Of a stretch of 35,668 nt of DNA, positions 7,815 through 16,520 are shown piece by piece. Each line of letters starts with the position of its first letter. Positions within the stretch are counted from its first letter, which is position 1. Source of the DNA: Gemmatimonadota bacterium (GTDB taxonomy: Bacteria > Gemmatimonadota > Gemmatimonadetes > Palauibacterales > KS3-K002). The DNA lies in the NCBI GenBank assembly GCA_020344015.1, contig CP070812.1, positions 328,118 to 363,785 of the forward strand, written 5' to 3'. A program made the position numbers and the translations under genes. Below the pieces are notes generated by a model. It was not told the origin of the DNA. It was given only the letters and a program-made list of their open reading frames with translations, and searched no databases.

Positions 7815-10800
7815 ATGATCGGCGATCACGGTAGCCGGATGACGAGCGGTCTGCTGGCGGCGGCCGCCCTGGCGTTCTCCTCGGGCTGCGGCGGCCCCGG
7901 ACGGGTCGATGTGTACGAGGAGACGCTTGTACTTCCGACCTACGAGGCCGGCGCCCCCGATCCCAACCCGCGCTTTTACGCTGGGCGCGCCTATCAGGGA
8001 GCGGAGGGCCGGGTATACCCGTATCCGATGCTCGACCAGCTGACCGATAATCGGGTCGACAAGCCGTACAAGGTGCTGTGCCTGGAGAACGAGTACGTCA
8101 GGCTCTGCGCGCTACCGGAGATCGGCGGTCGCGTGTTCGAGGCGGTGGACAAGACGAACGAGTATGACTTCCTGTACCGGCAGCACGTGATCAAGCCGGC
8201 GCTGATCGGGATGCTGGGCGCCTGGATCTCCGGCGGCATAGAATGGAACTTCCCGCATCACCACCGCTCGCGCGCGTTCATCCCGATGGACTACGCGCTG
8301 CAGGAAAACGAGGACGGCAGCAAGACGATCTGGCTGAGCGAGCTCGATCTGCGCCACCGGATGCGCTTCACGGTCGGGCTGATGCTGCGGCCCGGCAGGT
8401 CGTACTTCGAGGCAACTATCAAGCCCTATAATAGGACGCCGTTGGCCCACTCCTTCCTCTACTGGGCCAACCCGGCGGTGCACGCCGGCGATGACTACCA
8501 GGTCATCTTTCCTCCGGGCACTCAGTTCGCCACCTACCATGGCAAGAACCAGTTCGCCCGCTGGCCGGTGGCCGACGCGGACTACCGGGGCATCGACTAC
8601 GCCGGTGTCGACATCAGCCGTTGGAGGAATCACCCGTCGCCGATCTCGTTTTTCGCCTGGAACTACGAGGACAACTTCCTGGCCGGCTACGATCACTCGA
8701 AAGATGCGGGCGTCGTCTATGTCGCCGATCACCACGTCGCGCCCGGCAAGAAGTTCTGGGAGTGGGGGCCCGGCCCGGTGGGACGGTTGTGGGACGAGAT
8801 CCTTACCGACGATGATGGACCGTACGTTGAGCTGATGGCCGGTGCATACTCCGACAACCAGCCCGATTACACCTGGCTGCAGCCCTACGAAGCGAAGCTG
8901 GTGCGGCAGCACTGGTACCCAATTCGTGGGATCGGCGGCGTGAAGAACGCGACGCTCGACGCCGCGGTGAACCTGGACGTCTCAGAAGAGGGAATCGCTA
9001 GGCTGGGCTTTACCTCCACTTCGCGCCGCCGGGACGCGCGGGCGGTTCTCGCGGCCGACGGCGAGCTGCTCTTAGACGAGACGATAGATCTGGACCCAGC
9101 CACTCCTTTTATAGGGGAGATCGCGTTACCACCCGGAGTGGGGGCCTTCGATCTGCGGGCCTCGCTCGTTTCTTCGGAGGGCGAAGAGCTGGTGGCGTAT
9201 CAGCCGGTCGAGCCGGCGCAGGTGTCGATGCCGGATCCCGTGACGCCGCCGCCGCCGCCGCGACAGATCGCCAGCGTCGAAGAGCTCTACCTGACAGGCC
9301 TGCGTCTGGAGCAGTTCTACAACCCGGCGCTGAGCCCGATCCCCTACTACGAGGAGGCGCTGGACCGCGATCCCGGTAACTCGCGGGTCAACCTGCGTTT
9401 GGGCATCGGGAGCCTGCGGCGCGGGCGCTTCGCCGAGGCAGCCGACCGGTTCCGCATCGCCCTCGCCCGTCCGACCGCCGACCATACAAGCCCTCGAGAC
9501 GGCGAGGCGTACTACTACCTGGGCCTGGCGACCAAGCTGAACGGCGATCTCGACGCCGCCTACGACGCCTTCTACAAGGCGACCTGGAGCCAGGCGTTCC
9601 ACGCCGCGGCTTATTACCAGCTGGCACAAATCGACGGCCGGCGCGGTGAATTCGCGGCCGCGCTCGAACACCTGGACCGCTCCGTCGCGACTAACGCCTG
9701 GAACGGCGGCGCGCTGGCATTGAAGGCCGCGGTACTCCGGCGGCTGGGCCGGCTCGAGGAGGCCAGTGGGTTGGCCCGGGCGATACTGGCCGACGAGCCG
9801 CTCGACCTGTGGGCCTGGCACGAGCTCCACCTGTCGGGCGTGGCGGCCGGAGAGACGAGACAGGCCTCGCAGGCCCGCAACGTTGTGCGCGCCAGGGGGC
9901 TGGAGAAGTTCAGGCTGGTCGAGGATGCGAAGCCGTGGCACGAGGCCCGCCACTGGCTCGAGGCGCAGCCGTTCCTCGAGACGGCGACGGATTACATGAA
10001 CGCCGGCCTCTGGGAGGAGGCGGTGAGCGTGCTAACGTTCCTCACCGATCCGGACGACGAGCGCGAGGCGAATACCTATCCGATGCTCTACTACTACCTC
10101 GGGTACGCCTTCGAGCATCTCGGGGACGAAGAACGGGCGCGCTCGGTCTACGAGCTCGCCGCCGAGATGCCGCCCGACTACTGCTTCCAATCCCGCCTCG
10201 AGTCGATCGACGTGTTGAAGACGGCTTACACGATGAATCCGCACGACGCGCTGGCGCACTACTACCTGGGCAACCTGCTATACGACCATCAGCCGGCGCT
10301 GGCGGTGGCGGAATGGGAGCGCGCCACAGAGATCGACGACACACATTCCACACTACACAGAAACCTCGCTCGCGCCTACGTACAGGTGGAAAACGATCTA
10401 CCGAAGGCGATCGCCAGCATGGAACGGGCGCTGGAGCTCGACCCTGATGACCCGAGGCTCTATTACGAGCTCGACGTCCTCTACGAGGTCGGTGGCACCG
10501 ACGCGGAGGAGAGGCTAGGGCTACTGGAGCGGAACCACAGGACCATCGAGGGCCACAACGACGCCTTCTCGAGAGAGGTCGTCCTGCTCACCCAGCTGGG
10601 CCGCTACGACGAGGCAATCGAGTACATGGAGACCCACCACTTCAGACGGTGGGAAGGGCTGGGGAATATCCACACGACCTACGTGGACGCCCACCTGCTC
10701 AGGGGTATGGAACATGTCGAAGCCGGCCGCTACGCGGAGGCGATCGCAGACTACGAGGACGCGCTCGAGTACCCGGCGAACCTGGAGGTGGCACGACCAT

Positions 10801-11252
10801 ACAACGGCGGCCGCGCCGCCCAGGTCTACTATCTGCTCGGCGAAGCGTACGAGGCCGCCGGTGACACGGCGCAGGCGCGCGCGCACTACGAGGAGGCGGC
10901 GGCGGGCCCCCGGCCGGCAGGCCGCTCGGCACTCGACTACTACCAGGGGATGGCGTACCGCGAGCTCGGCCAGGAGAGGCAGGCCCGGGACCTGTTCGAC
11001 GGACTGGTGACCTACGGCCGAGGGCGGATCTCATCGCTGCAAGGCGGCTCGAGCCTCGAGTTCTTCGCCAAGTTCGGCACGCGCCGCTCGCCCGGCGAGC
11101 AGATGGCGACCGCCTACTACCTGCTGGGCCTCGCGTACCTGGGGAACGGCAACAACCCGCGGGCGACCTACGCGTTCAGCCAGGCGCTGTCGCTGAACCG
11201 GAATCACCTCTGGGCCCGGGCTCAACTACAGGGGTTGCAAAGAAGGAACTGA
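7815..11252 (+). CDS. DUF5107-TPR lipoprotein
   Basis: This is a very large (about 1145 aa) probable lipoprotein: signal peptide with lipobox FSSGC, Cys25. The first part (about 40-390) matches DUF5107, a galactose-mutarotase-like beta-sandwich. The LPEIGGRVFEAVDK motif and the GGIEWNFPHHH and FFAWNYEDNFLAGYDHSKDAG segments are characteristic. A beta linker follows, then from about 490 to the end an array of TPRs (for example AYYYLGLATKLNGDLDAAYDAF and ALAHYYLGNLLYDH units). Related proteins are thought to bind or process carbohydrate, but the activity is unproven. An upstream frame runs from 7581. I prefer ATG 7815 because GGAGGA precedes it and the signal peptide begins there; ATG 7839 is an alternative. 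It is monocistronic and convergent with the CocE gene. Confidence 0.9.
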   Translation: MIGDHGSRMTSGLLAAAALAFSSGCGGPGRVDVYEETLVLPTYEAGAPDPNPRFYAGRAYQGAEGRVYPYPMLDQLTDNRVDKPYKVLCLENEYVRLCALPEIGGRVFEAVDKTNEYDFLYRQHVIKPALIGMLGAWISGGIEWNFPHHHRSRAFIPMDYALQENEDGSKTIWLSELDLRHRMRFTVGLMLRPGRSYFEATIKPYNRTPLAHSFLYWANPAVHAGDDYQVIFPPGTQFATYHGKNQFARWPVADADYRGIDYAGVDISRWRNHPSPISFFAWNYEDNFLAGYDHSKDAGVVYVADHHVAPGKKFWEWGPGPVGRLWDEILTDDDGPYVELMAGAYSDNQPDYTWLQPYEAKLVRQHWYPIRGIGGVKNATLDAAVNLDVSEEGIARLGFTSTSRRRDARAVLAADGELLLDETIDLDPATPFIGEIALPPGVGAFDLRASLVSSEGEELVAYQPVEPAQVSMPDPVTPPPPPRQIASVEELYLTGLRLEQFYNPALSPIPYYEEALDRDPGNSRVNLRLGIGSLRRGRFAEAADRFRIALARPTADHTSPRDGEAYYYLGLATKLNGDLDAAYDAFYKATWSQAFHAAAYYQLAQIDGRRGEFAAALEHLDRSVATNAWNGGALALKAAVLRRLGRLEEASGLARAILADEPLDLWAWHELHLSGVAAGETRQASQARNVVRARGLEKFRLVEDAKPWHEARHWLEAQPFLETATDYMNAGLWEEAVSVLTFLTDPDDEREANTYPMLYYYLGYAFEHLGDEERARSVYELAAEMPPDYCFQSRLESIDVLKTAYTMNPHDALAHYYLGNLLYDHQPALAVAEWERATEIDDTHSTLHRNLARAYVQVENDLPKAIASMERALELDPDDPRLYYELDVLYEVGGTDAEERLGLLERNHRTIEGHNDAFSREVVLLTQLGRYDEAIEYMETHHFRRWEGLGNIHTTYVDAHLLRGMEHVEAGRYAEAIADYEDALEYPANLEVARPYNGGRAAQVYYLLGEAYEAAGDTAQARAHYEEAAAGPRPAGRSALDYYQGMAYRELGQERQARDLFDGLVTYGRGRISSLQGGSSLEFFAKFGTRRSPGEQMATAYYLLGLAYLGNGNNPRATYAFSQALSLNRNHLWARAQLQGLQRRN

Positions 11253-11259
11253 CAATTGG

Positions 11260-11299
11260 GGTTCGTTGGGAATGTCGATTCGAGAATTCCCAAAGAACC
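11260..11299. terminator. Bidirectional hairpin between convergent DUF5107 and CocE genes
   Basis: GGTTC-TTGGGAAT pairs with ATTCCCAA-GAACC (13 pairs and one mismatch) around a 12-nt loop. It fills the gap between two convergent stops, as expected for a shared terminator. Part of the right arm (11277-11293) recurs in exact inverted form at 26726-26742. Confidence 0.65.
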
Positions 11300-11300
11300 T

Positions 11301-13172
11301 CTAGCGTTCCCCCATCGGCAGGTCGATATACGACGTGTAGACCCGGTTGCGTTGCACCGTGATGGTCGGCACGCCGCCGTCCCGCGGGTAGCGGAGGAAC
11401 GTGTCCTTGTCGGCGCCGGCGATGGCGACGCGAATCCGGTGGCCAGCTTTGATCAGTACCGACGTCCCCCAGAGCTCGAAGCTCAGTTCCGCAACCTCGC
11501 CGGGGACGAGCGGCATCGCGTCGGCCCGCAGCTCGCTGCGGTGCGGGCCGTACTTCCAGTAATAGCCCGGTTGTTCTGACACCTTTCGCATTACTGCTCG
11601 CAGCTGGCCCTCGGTGATATAGGTCACCCGGCCGTCGGGCCCCACGTCCTCCAGATAAACGATGAACGCCCCGTCCGTATGGGTCGACGCGACCTGCAGC
11701 ACCACGAGCGGATGGCCGGTGATCTCGATGTCTCGCTCCATCGGAGCACTGGTGTAGGTCAGCAGTTTCCTGTCCTCTTCCGCGCGATCCGGGTAGATCA
11801 CGTCGCCGGCACCGCCGTTCGTGTACCAGCGGTTGTGGACGCCGGTGGTGGCCTCGAAGTCGACGGTGTAGCTGTCGGCGCCCTCGTTACCCACCGGCGG
11901 CCAATCGTTTAGGCCGCCATTCTCGGCGAAATACCAGCGCCTCGTCTCGAAACCGTCGGGTGGCCATACCTCGGTCGTGCTCCATTCACCGGCGCCCAGC
12001 GTGTAATAGGTTATGCTCGTCTCCAGTTCCCCCGAGCCGCCCGCCTTCAAGAAGGTGTCGAAGAACTCCAACAGCGCCTTGTCCTGCTCGTCGCGACTCG
12101 GTTCGACAGGCGCGTCCGCTGCCATGAACGGGTCGGCGTTGTTCCTCGCCCCGTGATCCCACGGTCCGATGATCACCTTCTGCGGATTGTCGATCGAGTT
12201 GTAGCGACCCAGCGCACCGTTCACGGTGGCTGCATCGAGCCAACCAACTCGGATCAACATCGCTGTACCCGAGGCCTCGATCTGCGGCAGGTAAGCGCAC
12301 GGGCTGCGCTTGTACCCGACATCAGTTTCGCCCGCCGGGCCGAACGGGTCGTCGCGGTACTCGTACTCGAGCGCCGCGGCGAACGGCACCGTATTGGCCG
12401 CGTGCTCAGCGACCGCGGCGGCGAGGGAAGCCCGATCTTCATCGCCGTCGACCGGCTTCACCCCGAGGGCCCAGCCCTTGAGTCGGTCACACTCCTCGCC
12501 GGTCCGGCCATTCAATGCGCAGATGTCGTTACGGTCCATGTTGTGGACCGACTCGGACCATCCTTCCAAGAAACCCACCGTGAGCACACCGCCGGGGAAG
12601 ACGAGATGCTCGAAGTTATCAAAATCGTTGAAGAGGGGCGCGACCGCTTTCACGGCGGCACGCCTGTTGACCGCCACCATCTCCGCCGTGTTGCCCGCGT
12701 AGGATACGCCGTACGCGCCGACGCGCCCGTTCGACCACGGCTGCTCGACTATCCAATCGACGACCTCGCCGTAGTCCTCCACCTCGTCCCGGCTGAGCTC
12801 ATATGGACGCCAGCCGAACGAGGCGCCGCTGCCACGCGCGTCGACGAGGACCAACGCGTAACCCGCACTGTTGAACCGCTCCGCCTCGGAGAAGTTTCGG
12901 TCGTGTTCAAGGCTGTCGCTCGCGAGGTCGAGCGCCCGCCAGTACCGAGTTGCGCGTACGACGGTCGGGATTTTTGAGCCGGGCTCGAGATCGGAGGGCA
13001 GCCACACATCGATGGCGATCTTCACCCCATCTCGCATGGTAACGTAGAGCGCTTGGTTACGCTCGTACTCGGACTCGGTTCCCTGCGGCGTGCAGGCGCT
13101 CGGTGCGAGCACTGCGAACGCGAGCCCAAGCACAGTCAGACAGCGAGCCATGACACTGAGCCTGGATTTCAT
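11301..13172 (-). CDS. CocE/NonD-family alpha/beta hydrolase lipoprotein (S15-like)
   Basis: This is an exported serine hydrolase related to cocaine esterase and X-Pro dipeptidyl-peptidases. These cleave small esters or N-terminal Xaa-Pro dipeptides. The signal peptide ends in a lipobox at Cys27. The nucleophile elbow is GVSYAG with Ser157, and the acid and base are Asp313 (WLDA) and His340 (WDHG), so the triad is complete. A helical cap lies between them. The C-terminal jelly-roll (about 410-623) contains ITGHPLVVLQVASTHTDG, typical of the family. The length of 623 aa fits. An AGGAGG site precedes ATG 13172. It is the last gene of a minus-strand run from 16332. The substrate is unknown; a role in peptide or ester scavenging is inferred from the family. 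Confidence 0.94.
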   Translation of the reverse strand: MKSRLSVMARCLTVLGLAFAVLAPSACTPQGTESEYERNQALYVTMRDGVKIAIDVWLPSDLEPGSKIPTVVRATRYWRALDLASDSLEHDRNFSEAERFNSAGYALVLVDARGSGASFGWRPYELSRDEVEDYGEVVDWIVEQPWSNGRVGAYGVSYAGNTAEMVAVNRRAAVKAVAPLFNDFDNFEHLVFPGGVLTVGFLEGWSESVHNMDRNDICALNGRTGEECDRLKGWALGVKPVDGDEDRASLAAAVAEHAANTVPFAAALEYEYRDDPFGPAGETDVGYKRSPCAYLPQIEASGTAMLIRVGWLDAATVNGALGRYNSIDNPQKVIIGPWDHGARNNADPFMAADAPVEPSRDEQDKALLEFFDTFLKAGGSGELETSITYYTLGAGEWSTTEVWPPDGFETRRWYFAENGGLNDWPPVGNEGADSYTVDFEATTGVHNRWYTNGGAGDVIYPDRAEEDRKLLTYTSAPMERDIEITGHPLVVLQVASTHTDGAFIVYLEDVGPDGRVTYITEGQLRAVMRKVSEQPGYYWKYGPHRSELRADAMPLVPGEVAELSFELWGTSVLIKAGHRIRVAIAGADKDTFLRYPRDGGVPTITVQRNRVYTSYIDLPMGER

Positions 13173-13214
13173 AACGCCTCCTGGTCCTGTCCGGGCCTCG
13201 TTGATCCAGCCGCC

Positions 13215-14126
13215 CTATCCGGGGCCGGCGTTCCAGCTGTCCACCATGGCCCGGAAATGCCGGATGTGGTCGGGCGTCGTGCCGCAGCATCCGCCGAGGA
13301 CGCGGACCCCGGCGGCCAACAGCTCGGGGAGCGCCTCCGCCATGATCTCGGGGCCCTGCTTGTAGACTGCCCTCATGTTTTCGAGGACGGGCAGGCCGGC
13401 GTTCGGTTGCGCCATGGTGGGCAGGTCGCTGACGCTCGCGTAGCGTCGCACCGCGGTCGCGGCCCAAGCGGCGTCGATGCCCTTGCCGCAATTGAGCCCC
13501 AGTACGTCGGCGCCGGCGTCGGTCATGAAGCGAGCCCCGTCCTCGGGACTGACGCCCATCATCGTACGCAGGTCGGCGCCGTCGCGGATCACGTCGAACG
13601 CCATCGAGCCGATCACACACGGCGCGCCGGCCTCACGCGCGGCGGCGATTGCTATGCCGAGTTCCCCGAGACTGCTCTCCGTCTCGATGATGATCGCGTC
13701 GACGCCTTCGTCGATGAGCGTCGCCGCCTGCTCGCTCAGCGCCCCCTGCGCCTCCGCCTCGGACAGATCGCCTAACGGTTCGAGCAGACGTCCCAGGGGA
13801 CCCATGTCGCCCAGCACGAAGCCCGGGCGGCCGCCGAACGCCTCGCGCGCGATCCGCACACCGGCTCTGACAATCGCCTCGGCGTCGTCGGCGATGCCGT
13901 GCATCTCGAGCATCACACGACTCGCGCCGAGCGTGTTGGTCGTGAGGCAGTCGGCGCCGGCCTCGGCGTAGGCGCGCTGGATCGCCAGGATGCGGTCCGG
14001 ATGCTCGACGTTCCATCGTTCGCCGCAGCCGCCGGGCTCGAGCTCGCCCTTCTGGAGCTCGGTGCCTACGGCGCCGTCGGCCAAGAGGACTCGTACTTTC
14101 AACGCGTCGAGAAACGACTCGCTCAT
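13215..14126 (-). CDS. Homocysteine S-methyltransferase-family protein
   Basis: This is a TIM-barrel zinc enzyme of the homocysteine S-methyltransferase (MetH N-terminal/MHT/BHMT) family. It activates a thiol as methyl acceptor, classically homocysteine to methionine. The zinc ligands are Cys213 (LGLNCGKG) and Cys280-Cys281 (GGCCGTTPDHIR). The N-terminal LLADGAVGTELQ motif and TNT segment form the barrel start. Length is 303 aa, a stand-alone domain. No cobalamin domain or folate partner is fused or adjacent, so the methyl donor is not evident. Context does not help: the neighbours are a YbhN-like membrane protein and an esterase. GAGG precedes the ATG at 14126. It could be a thiol methyltransferase of different specificity. 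Confidence 0.9.
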   Translation of the reverse strand: MSESFLDALKVRVLLADGAVGTELQKGELEPGGCGERWNVEHPDRILAIQRAYAEAGADCLTTNTLGASRVMLEMHGIADDAEAIVRAGVRIAREAFGGRPGFVLGDMGPLGRLLEPLGDLSEAEAQGALSEQAATLIDEGVDAIIIETESSLGELGIAIAAAREAGAPCVIGSMAFDVIRDGADLRTMMGVSPEDGARFMTDAGADVLGLNCGKGIDAAWAATAVRRYASVSDLPTMAQPNAGLPVLENMRAVYKQGPEIMAEALPELLAAGVRVLGGCCGTTPDHIRHFRAMVDSWNAGPG

Positions 14127-14171
14127 TACTCTATCCTCGCGTCGTACAAGGGGAGGAACTTCCGACCCCCA

Positions 14172-15230
14172 TCACCGGGCGCCGTCCTTTCCAAGCCAGC
14201 CCATCATCTGCGCGCCGCCCACGGCGACGGTCCCGTAATTGAGGAAGAGCCGCCAAACGGCGGTGTACGGCAGCACGAGACCGGGCGTCAGGAACGGCCC
14301 CATGAGCGCGGCGGCCAGCAGCTCGCCGATGCCGGCGCCGCTCGGTGTCGGCATGAAGAAGAGGAGGTACTGGAGCATGATGTGGAGCAGCATGACTTCC
14401 ATGAACGGCGCCTCGGCGACGAACCCGCGGAGCACGGCATAGCCGAGGACGAAACGCGCGCCGAAGTGGAGGACGCCGCTCAAGACCGCCGCCACAAATA
14501 GGAGCTTGCCCTCCTCCCAGTAGGCGACAATCCCTGCGTGCAACTCGTCGAACCCGTAGAGGACGCGCTCGACCCGGGGATGGCCGGAGCCCATAACCCG
14601 CCGAATGGCGCCCCGCGCTACGTTGGGCAGCAAGGCCAGAACGACGATCACCGTCGCCGCGAAACCGAAGGCCCAAGCCGACCACTGAAACAGCGCGCCG
14701 GCCGACAGATTGGCGATCGGTAATCGAATGTCGGCGACCTTGCCGCCGGCACCCAGCGCCCAGGCGAACAGGCCAGCCAGCGACAGGAAGATCACATTCG
14801 ACAGAAACGACATGGCGTTGATCGCCGCCGCGCGCCCGAACGACAACCCCTGTCGCATCAGACCGTAGACCGTCGCCGGGCCGCTGCCGGTGGACGATGG
14901 CGTGATGTACGACATCGCCGTGCTGGCGACGCTGATCTGAGCGCACTTGAAATAGGAGAAGCGGCTGTCGTGCGGGCCGACCAGCGCCTTGATCCGCAGA
15001 CCGCCGCCCAGCCAGCTGATGACGGTTAGCCCGGCGGCGGGCAGGAACCACTCGGGGTTGAAGCGTTGCAGGCTAGCCAGGTCTTGGGCCCAGTCGCCCG
15101 AGAACAGGAAGGCGAGCAGGAACCCCAGCACCGACGCGCCGACGAAGACGATCAGTCCCCAGCGGAGAGCCGCGACCGGTATGCCGATAACGGTCGGCCT
15201 GCGCCTCTCCTCCGCTCCGTCCTTGCTCAG
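14172..15230 (-). CDS. YbhN-family (UPF0104) multi-pass membrane protein, CTG start proposed
   Basis: This is an integral membrane protein of the lysylphosphatidylglycerol synthase TM / flippase-like family (PF03706 type). Members flip or bind lipids, often alone, without the synthase domain. About eight hydrophobic helices are visible, with the family motif ITPSSTGSGPATVYGLMRQG and the C-terminal MPTPSGAGIGELLAAALM, equivalent to the usual P-x-GG-G-G-E. A GTG at 15131 would start inside the first membrane helix. Reading upstream in frame gives a complete helix and a hydrophilic head beginning MSKDGAEERRRP if CTG 15230 initiates, only 6 nt after the stop of the preceding gene. I therefore propose a coupled non-ATG start. 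The substrate lipid is unknown. Confidence 0.85.
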   Translation of the reverse strand: MSKDGAEERRRPTVIGIPVAALRWGLIVFVGASVLGFLLAFLFSGDWAQDLASLQRFNPEWFLPAAGLTVISWLGGGLRIKALVGPHDSRFSYFKCAQISVASTAMSYITPSSTGSGPATVYGLMRQGLSFGRAAAINAMSFLSNVIFLSLAGLFAWALGAGGKVADIRLPIANLSAGALFQWSAWAFGFAATVIVVLALLPNVARGAIRRVMGSGHPRVERVLYGFDELHAGIVAYWEEGKLLFVAAVLSGVLHFGARFVLGYAVLRGFVAEAPFMEVMLLHIMLQYLLFFMPTPSGAGIGELLAAALMGPFLTPGLVLPYTAVWRLFLNYGTVAVGGAQMMGWLGKDGAR

Positions 15231-15236
15231 CTTAGC

Positions 15237-15818
15237 CTACCGCCGCGGCCAGACCTGTCGGCCCGTGAGGTGAAGGTAGAAGCGCAGCCAGAAGCCGGGT
15301 CGGTCGTAGTAGCGATAGCGGATCGTACTGCCGTCCGCCGTACGTAGGTTGACCGGTCGCCTGCCGCGGAGCACGATCTTGTCGTCGCGCCGTACATCGA
15401 GCTGCATTGGCGTCATTCGCCGCGGCCGGGCTCGCCGGTAGGCCTGGCGCTCTATCCTGCGCTGGCGACGCTCTTCGCGGTGCCGCTGGCGCTCCTGTCG
15501 AATCTCCGCCGCGCGGCGACCGATCGACTCGACTCGTTCGGCGAGCACATCGCGCTGCGCCCGGGCACCGGCCCGTGCCCGCTCACCGGCCTCTCGCAAC
15601 TGTCGGGCTCCGCTACGTGCCCGCTCACCGGCCTCTCGTAACTGTCGGGCTCCGCTACGTGCCCGCTCGCCCGTGCGACGTCGAGCCTCGCCGGCTGCTT
15701 CGCCGGCGCGTTCCGTTGTGCGCTCGACCGAACCGGCCGCGCTCTCGACCGCTTCGAGGAAACGGTCGGCCAGCCGCTCGACGAACGATCTTCGCTTAGT
15801 TCCGAACAGTTCTAGCAC
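15237..15818 (-). CDS. Basic amphipathic repeat protein, unknown function
   Basis: This is a 193-aa protein with no recognised family. The middle (about 30-110) is a long Ala/Arg/Glu-rich amphipathic helix containing two perfect 14-residue repeats (GERARSGARQLREA) and a partial third. This resembles an apolipoprotein- or LEA-like helix that binds membranes or shields other molecules. A stretch of about 112-135 is almost purely basic. The C-terminus is a small beta unit (about 137-170, LDVRRDDKIVLRGRRPVNL) ending in an aromatic-rich GFWLRFYLHLTGRQVW. The gene begins with GTG 15818 preceded by AGGAG. It lies between an unknown gene (19 nt away) and the YbhN gene (6 nt), probably one operon. A lipid-handling role fits the neighbour but is inference. 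Confidence 0.75.
   Translation of the reverse strand: MLELFGTKRRSFVERLADRFLEAVESAAGSVERTTERAGEAAGEARRRTGERARSGARQLREAGERARSGARQLREAGERARAGARAQRDVLAERVESIGRRAAEIRQERQRHREERRQRRIERQAYRRARPRRMTPMQLDVRRDDKIVLRGRRPVNLRTADGSTIRYRYYDRPGFWLRFYLHLTGRQVWPRR
15575..15668. repeat. 42-bp tandem repeat inside the amphipathic protein gene
   Basis: Two 42-bp units (15575-15616 and 15617-15658) differ at one base, and a third starts at 15659 for about 10 bp. They encode the 14-residue repeat. Near-identity at the DNA level points to recent duplication, so copy number may vary between strains. Confidence 0.9.
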
Positions 15819-15837
15819 TTCAGTACTCCTCTCGGCT

Positions 15838-16332
15838 CTAGAGCAACCGCATCAACTGACGGGGGTCCAGCTGCTCCCAGTCCATCCCAACGACGACGTG
15901 TGCCAGCCCGGACTGTGCGATTCTCATCTGCGCGGCCCGGCGGCCCCAAAAATACGTAGCGATCTCGCCCACCGTCGCCGGGGTCGGCCGCTTCGTACCA
16001 TGAACCGCCAGGTGCCGGACCGGCTTGCCCTCGAAGATCTCGGTCTCGGTGTCGAAATCGATGCCGTAGATCAACCGGACACCGAACGACAGGTCGCGGA
16101 TATGGTCCGGGCGATCGCCCGGCCAGCGGTTCCAGTCGCGCTCGATCTCGGCGATGTCGATCCAGTTGGCCCGCTGCTCGGCGAAGGTCCGGAGCTGGCG
16201 TGCGATGTGCCGGAGCTCTATGGCGCCCGGCGACAGATCGACGATCTCCTGCCCGATGTAACCGGGCGGCCGGGGGTCAATAATGATCCAGTGGCTGGGA
16301 CCGGGCTCTTCCCGGTCTGTCGAAAACCGCAT
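15838..16332 (-). CDS. Hypothetical protein, 164 aa
   Basis: No recognisable family. It is a soluble, mixed alpha/beta protein with a GYIGQEIVDLSPGAIELRHI start and a WNRWPGDRPDHIRDLSFGVRLI middle. The ending is IATYFWGRRAAQMRIAQSGL and VVGMDWEQLDP. There is no signal peptide or membrane helix. It starts the minus-strand unit of five genes (ATG 16332) and is 19 nt from the amphipathic repeat gene. A TATATT -10-like hexamer lies about 40 bp upstream on the minus strand, without a good -35. The neighbours suggest envelope or lipid matters only weakly. Confidence 0.7.
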   Translation of the reverse strand: MRFSTDREEPGPSHWIIIDPRPPGYIGQEIVDLSPGAIELRHIARQLRTFAEQRANWIDIAEIERDWNRWPGDRPDHIRDLSFGVRLIYGIDFDTETEIFEGKPVRHLAVHGTKRPTPATVGEIATYFWGRRAAQMRIAQSGLAHVVVGMDWEQLDPRQLMRLL

Positions 16333-16486
16333 CTCTGTATGGCCTTCTCGGTCGGGCTCGCACCTCCGTAATATAATTCGAAGGCCGCTTGCCGCCCGGC
16401 AACCACCTCACACTTAACTACGAGCCGGGCCGAGGGGCCGTTTCCGAGGCCCGAGGCTTGACCTGGGGCCCGGCGCGAGGCCACAC

Positions 16487-16495
16487 TGCTACAAT
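16487..16495 (+). promoter_or_regulatory. Candidate extended -10 promoter of the TPR gene
   Basis: TGCTACAAT (extended -10, TGn-TACAAT) sits 25 bp before the ATG at 16521, with the ribosome site between. No -35 at 16-18 bp is seen, but extended -10 promoters do not need one. TTGACC upstream is 26 bp away, too far. Confidence 0.4.
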
Positions 16496-16520
16496 CTACC
16501 CGGAACCTCGAGGAGCCTCG

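Noticed and set aside
15575..15668. CRISPR-like repeat
   Set aside because: Repeats are adjacent without spacers and encode protein; a coding tandem repeat. No CRISPR array or cas gene is seen anywhere in the window.
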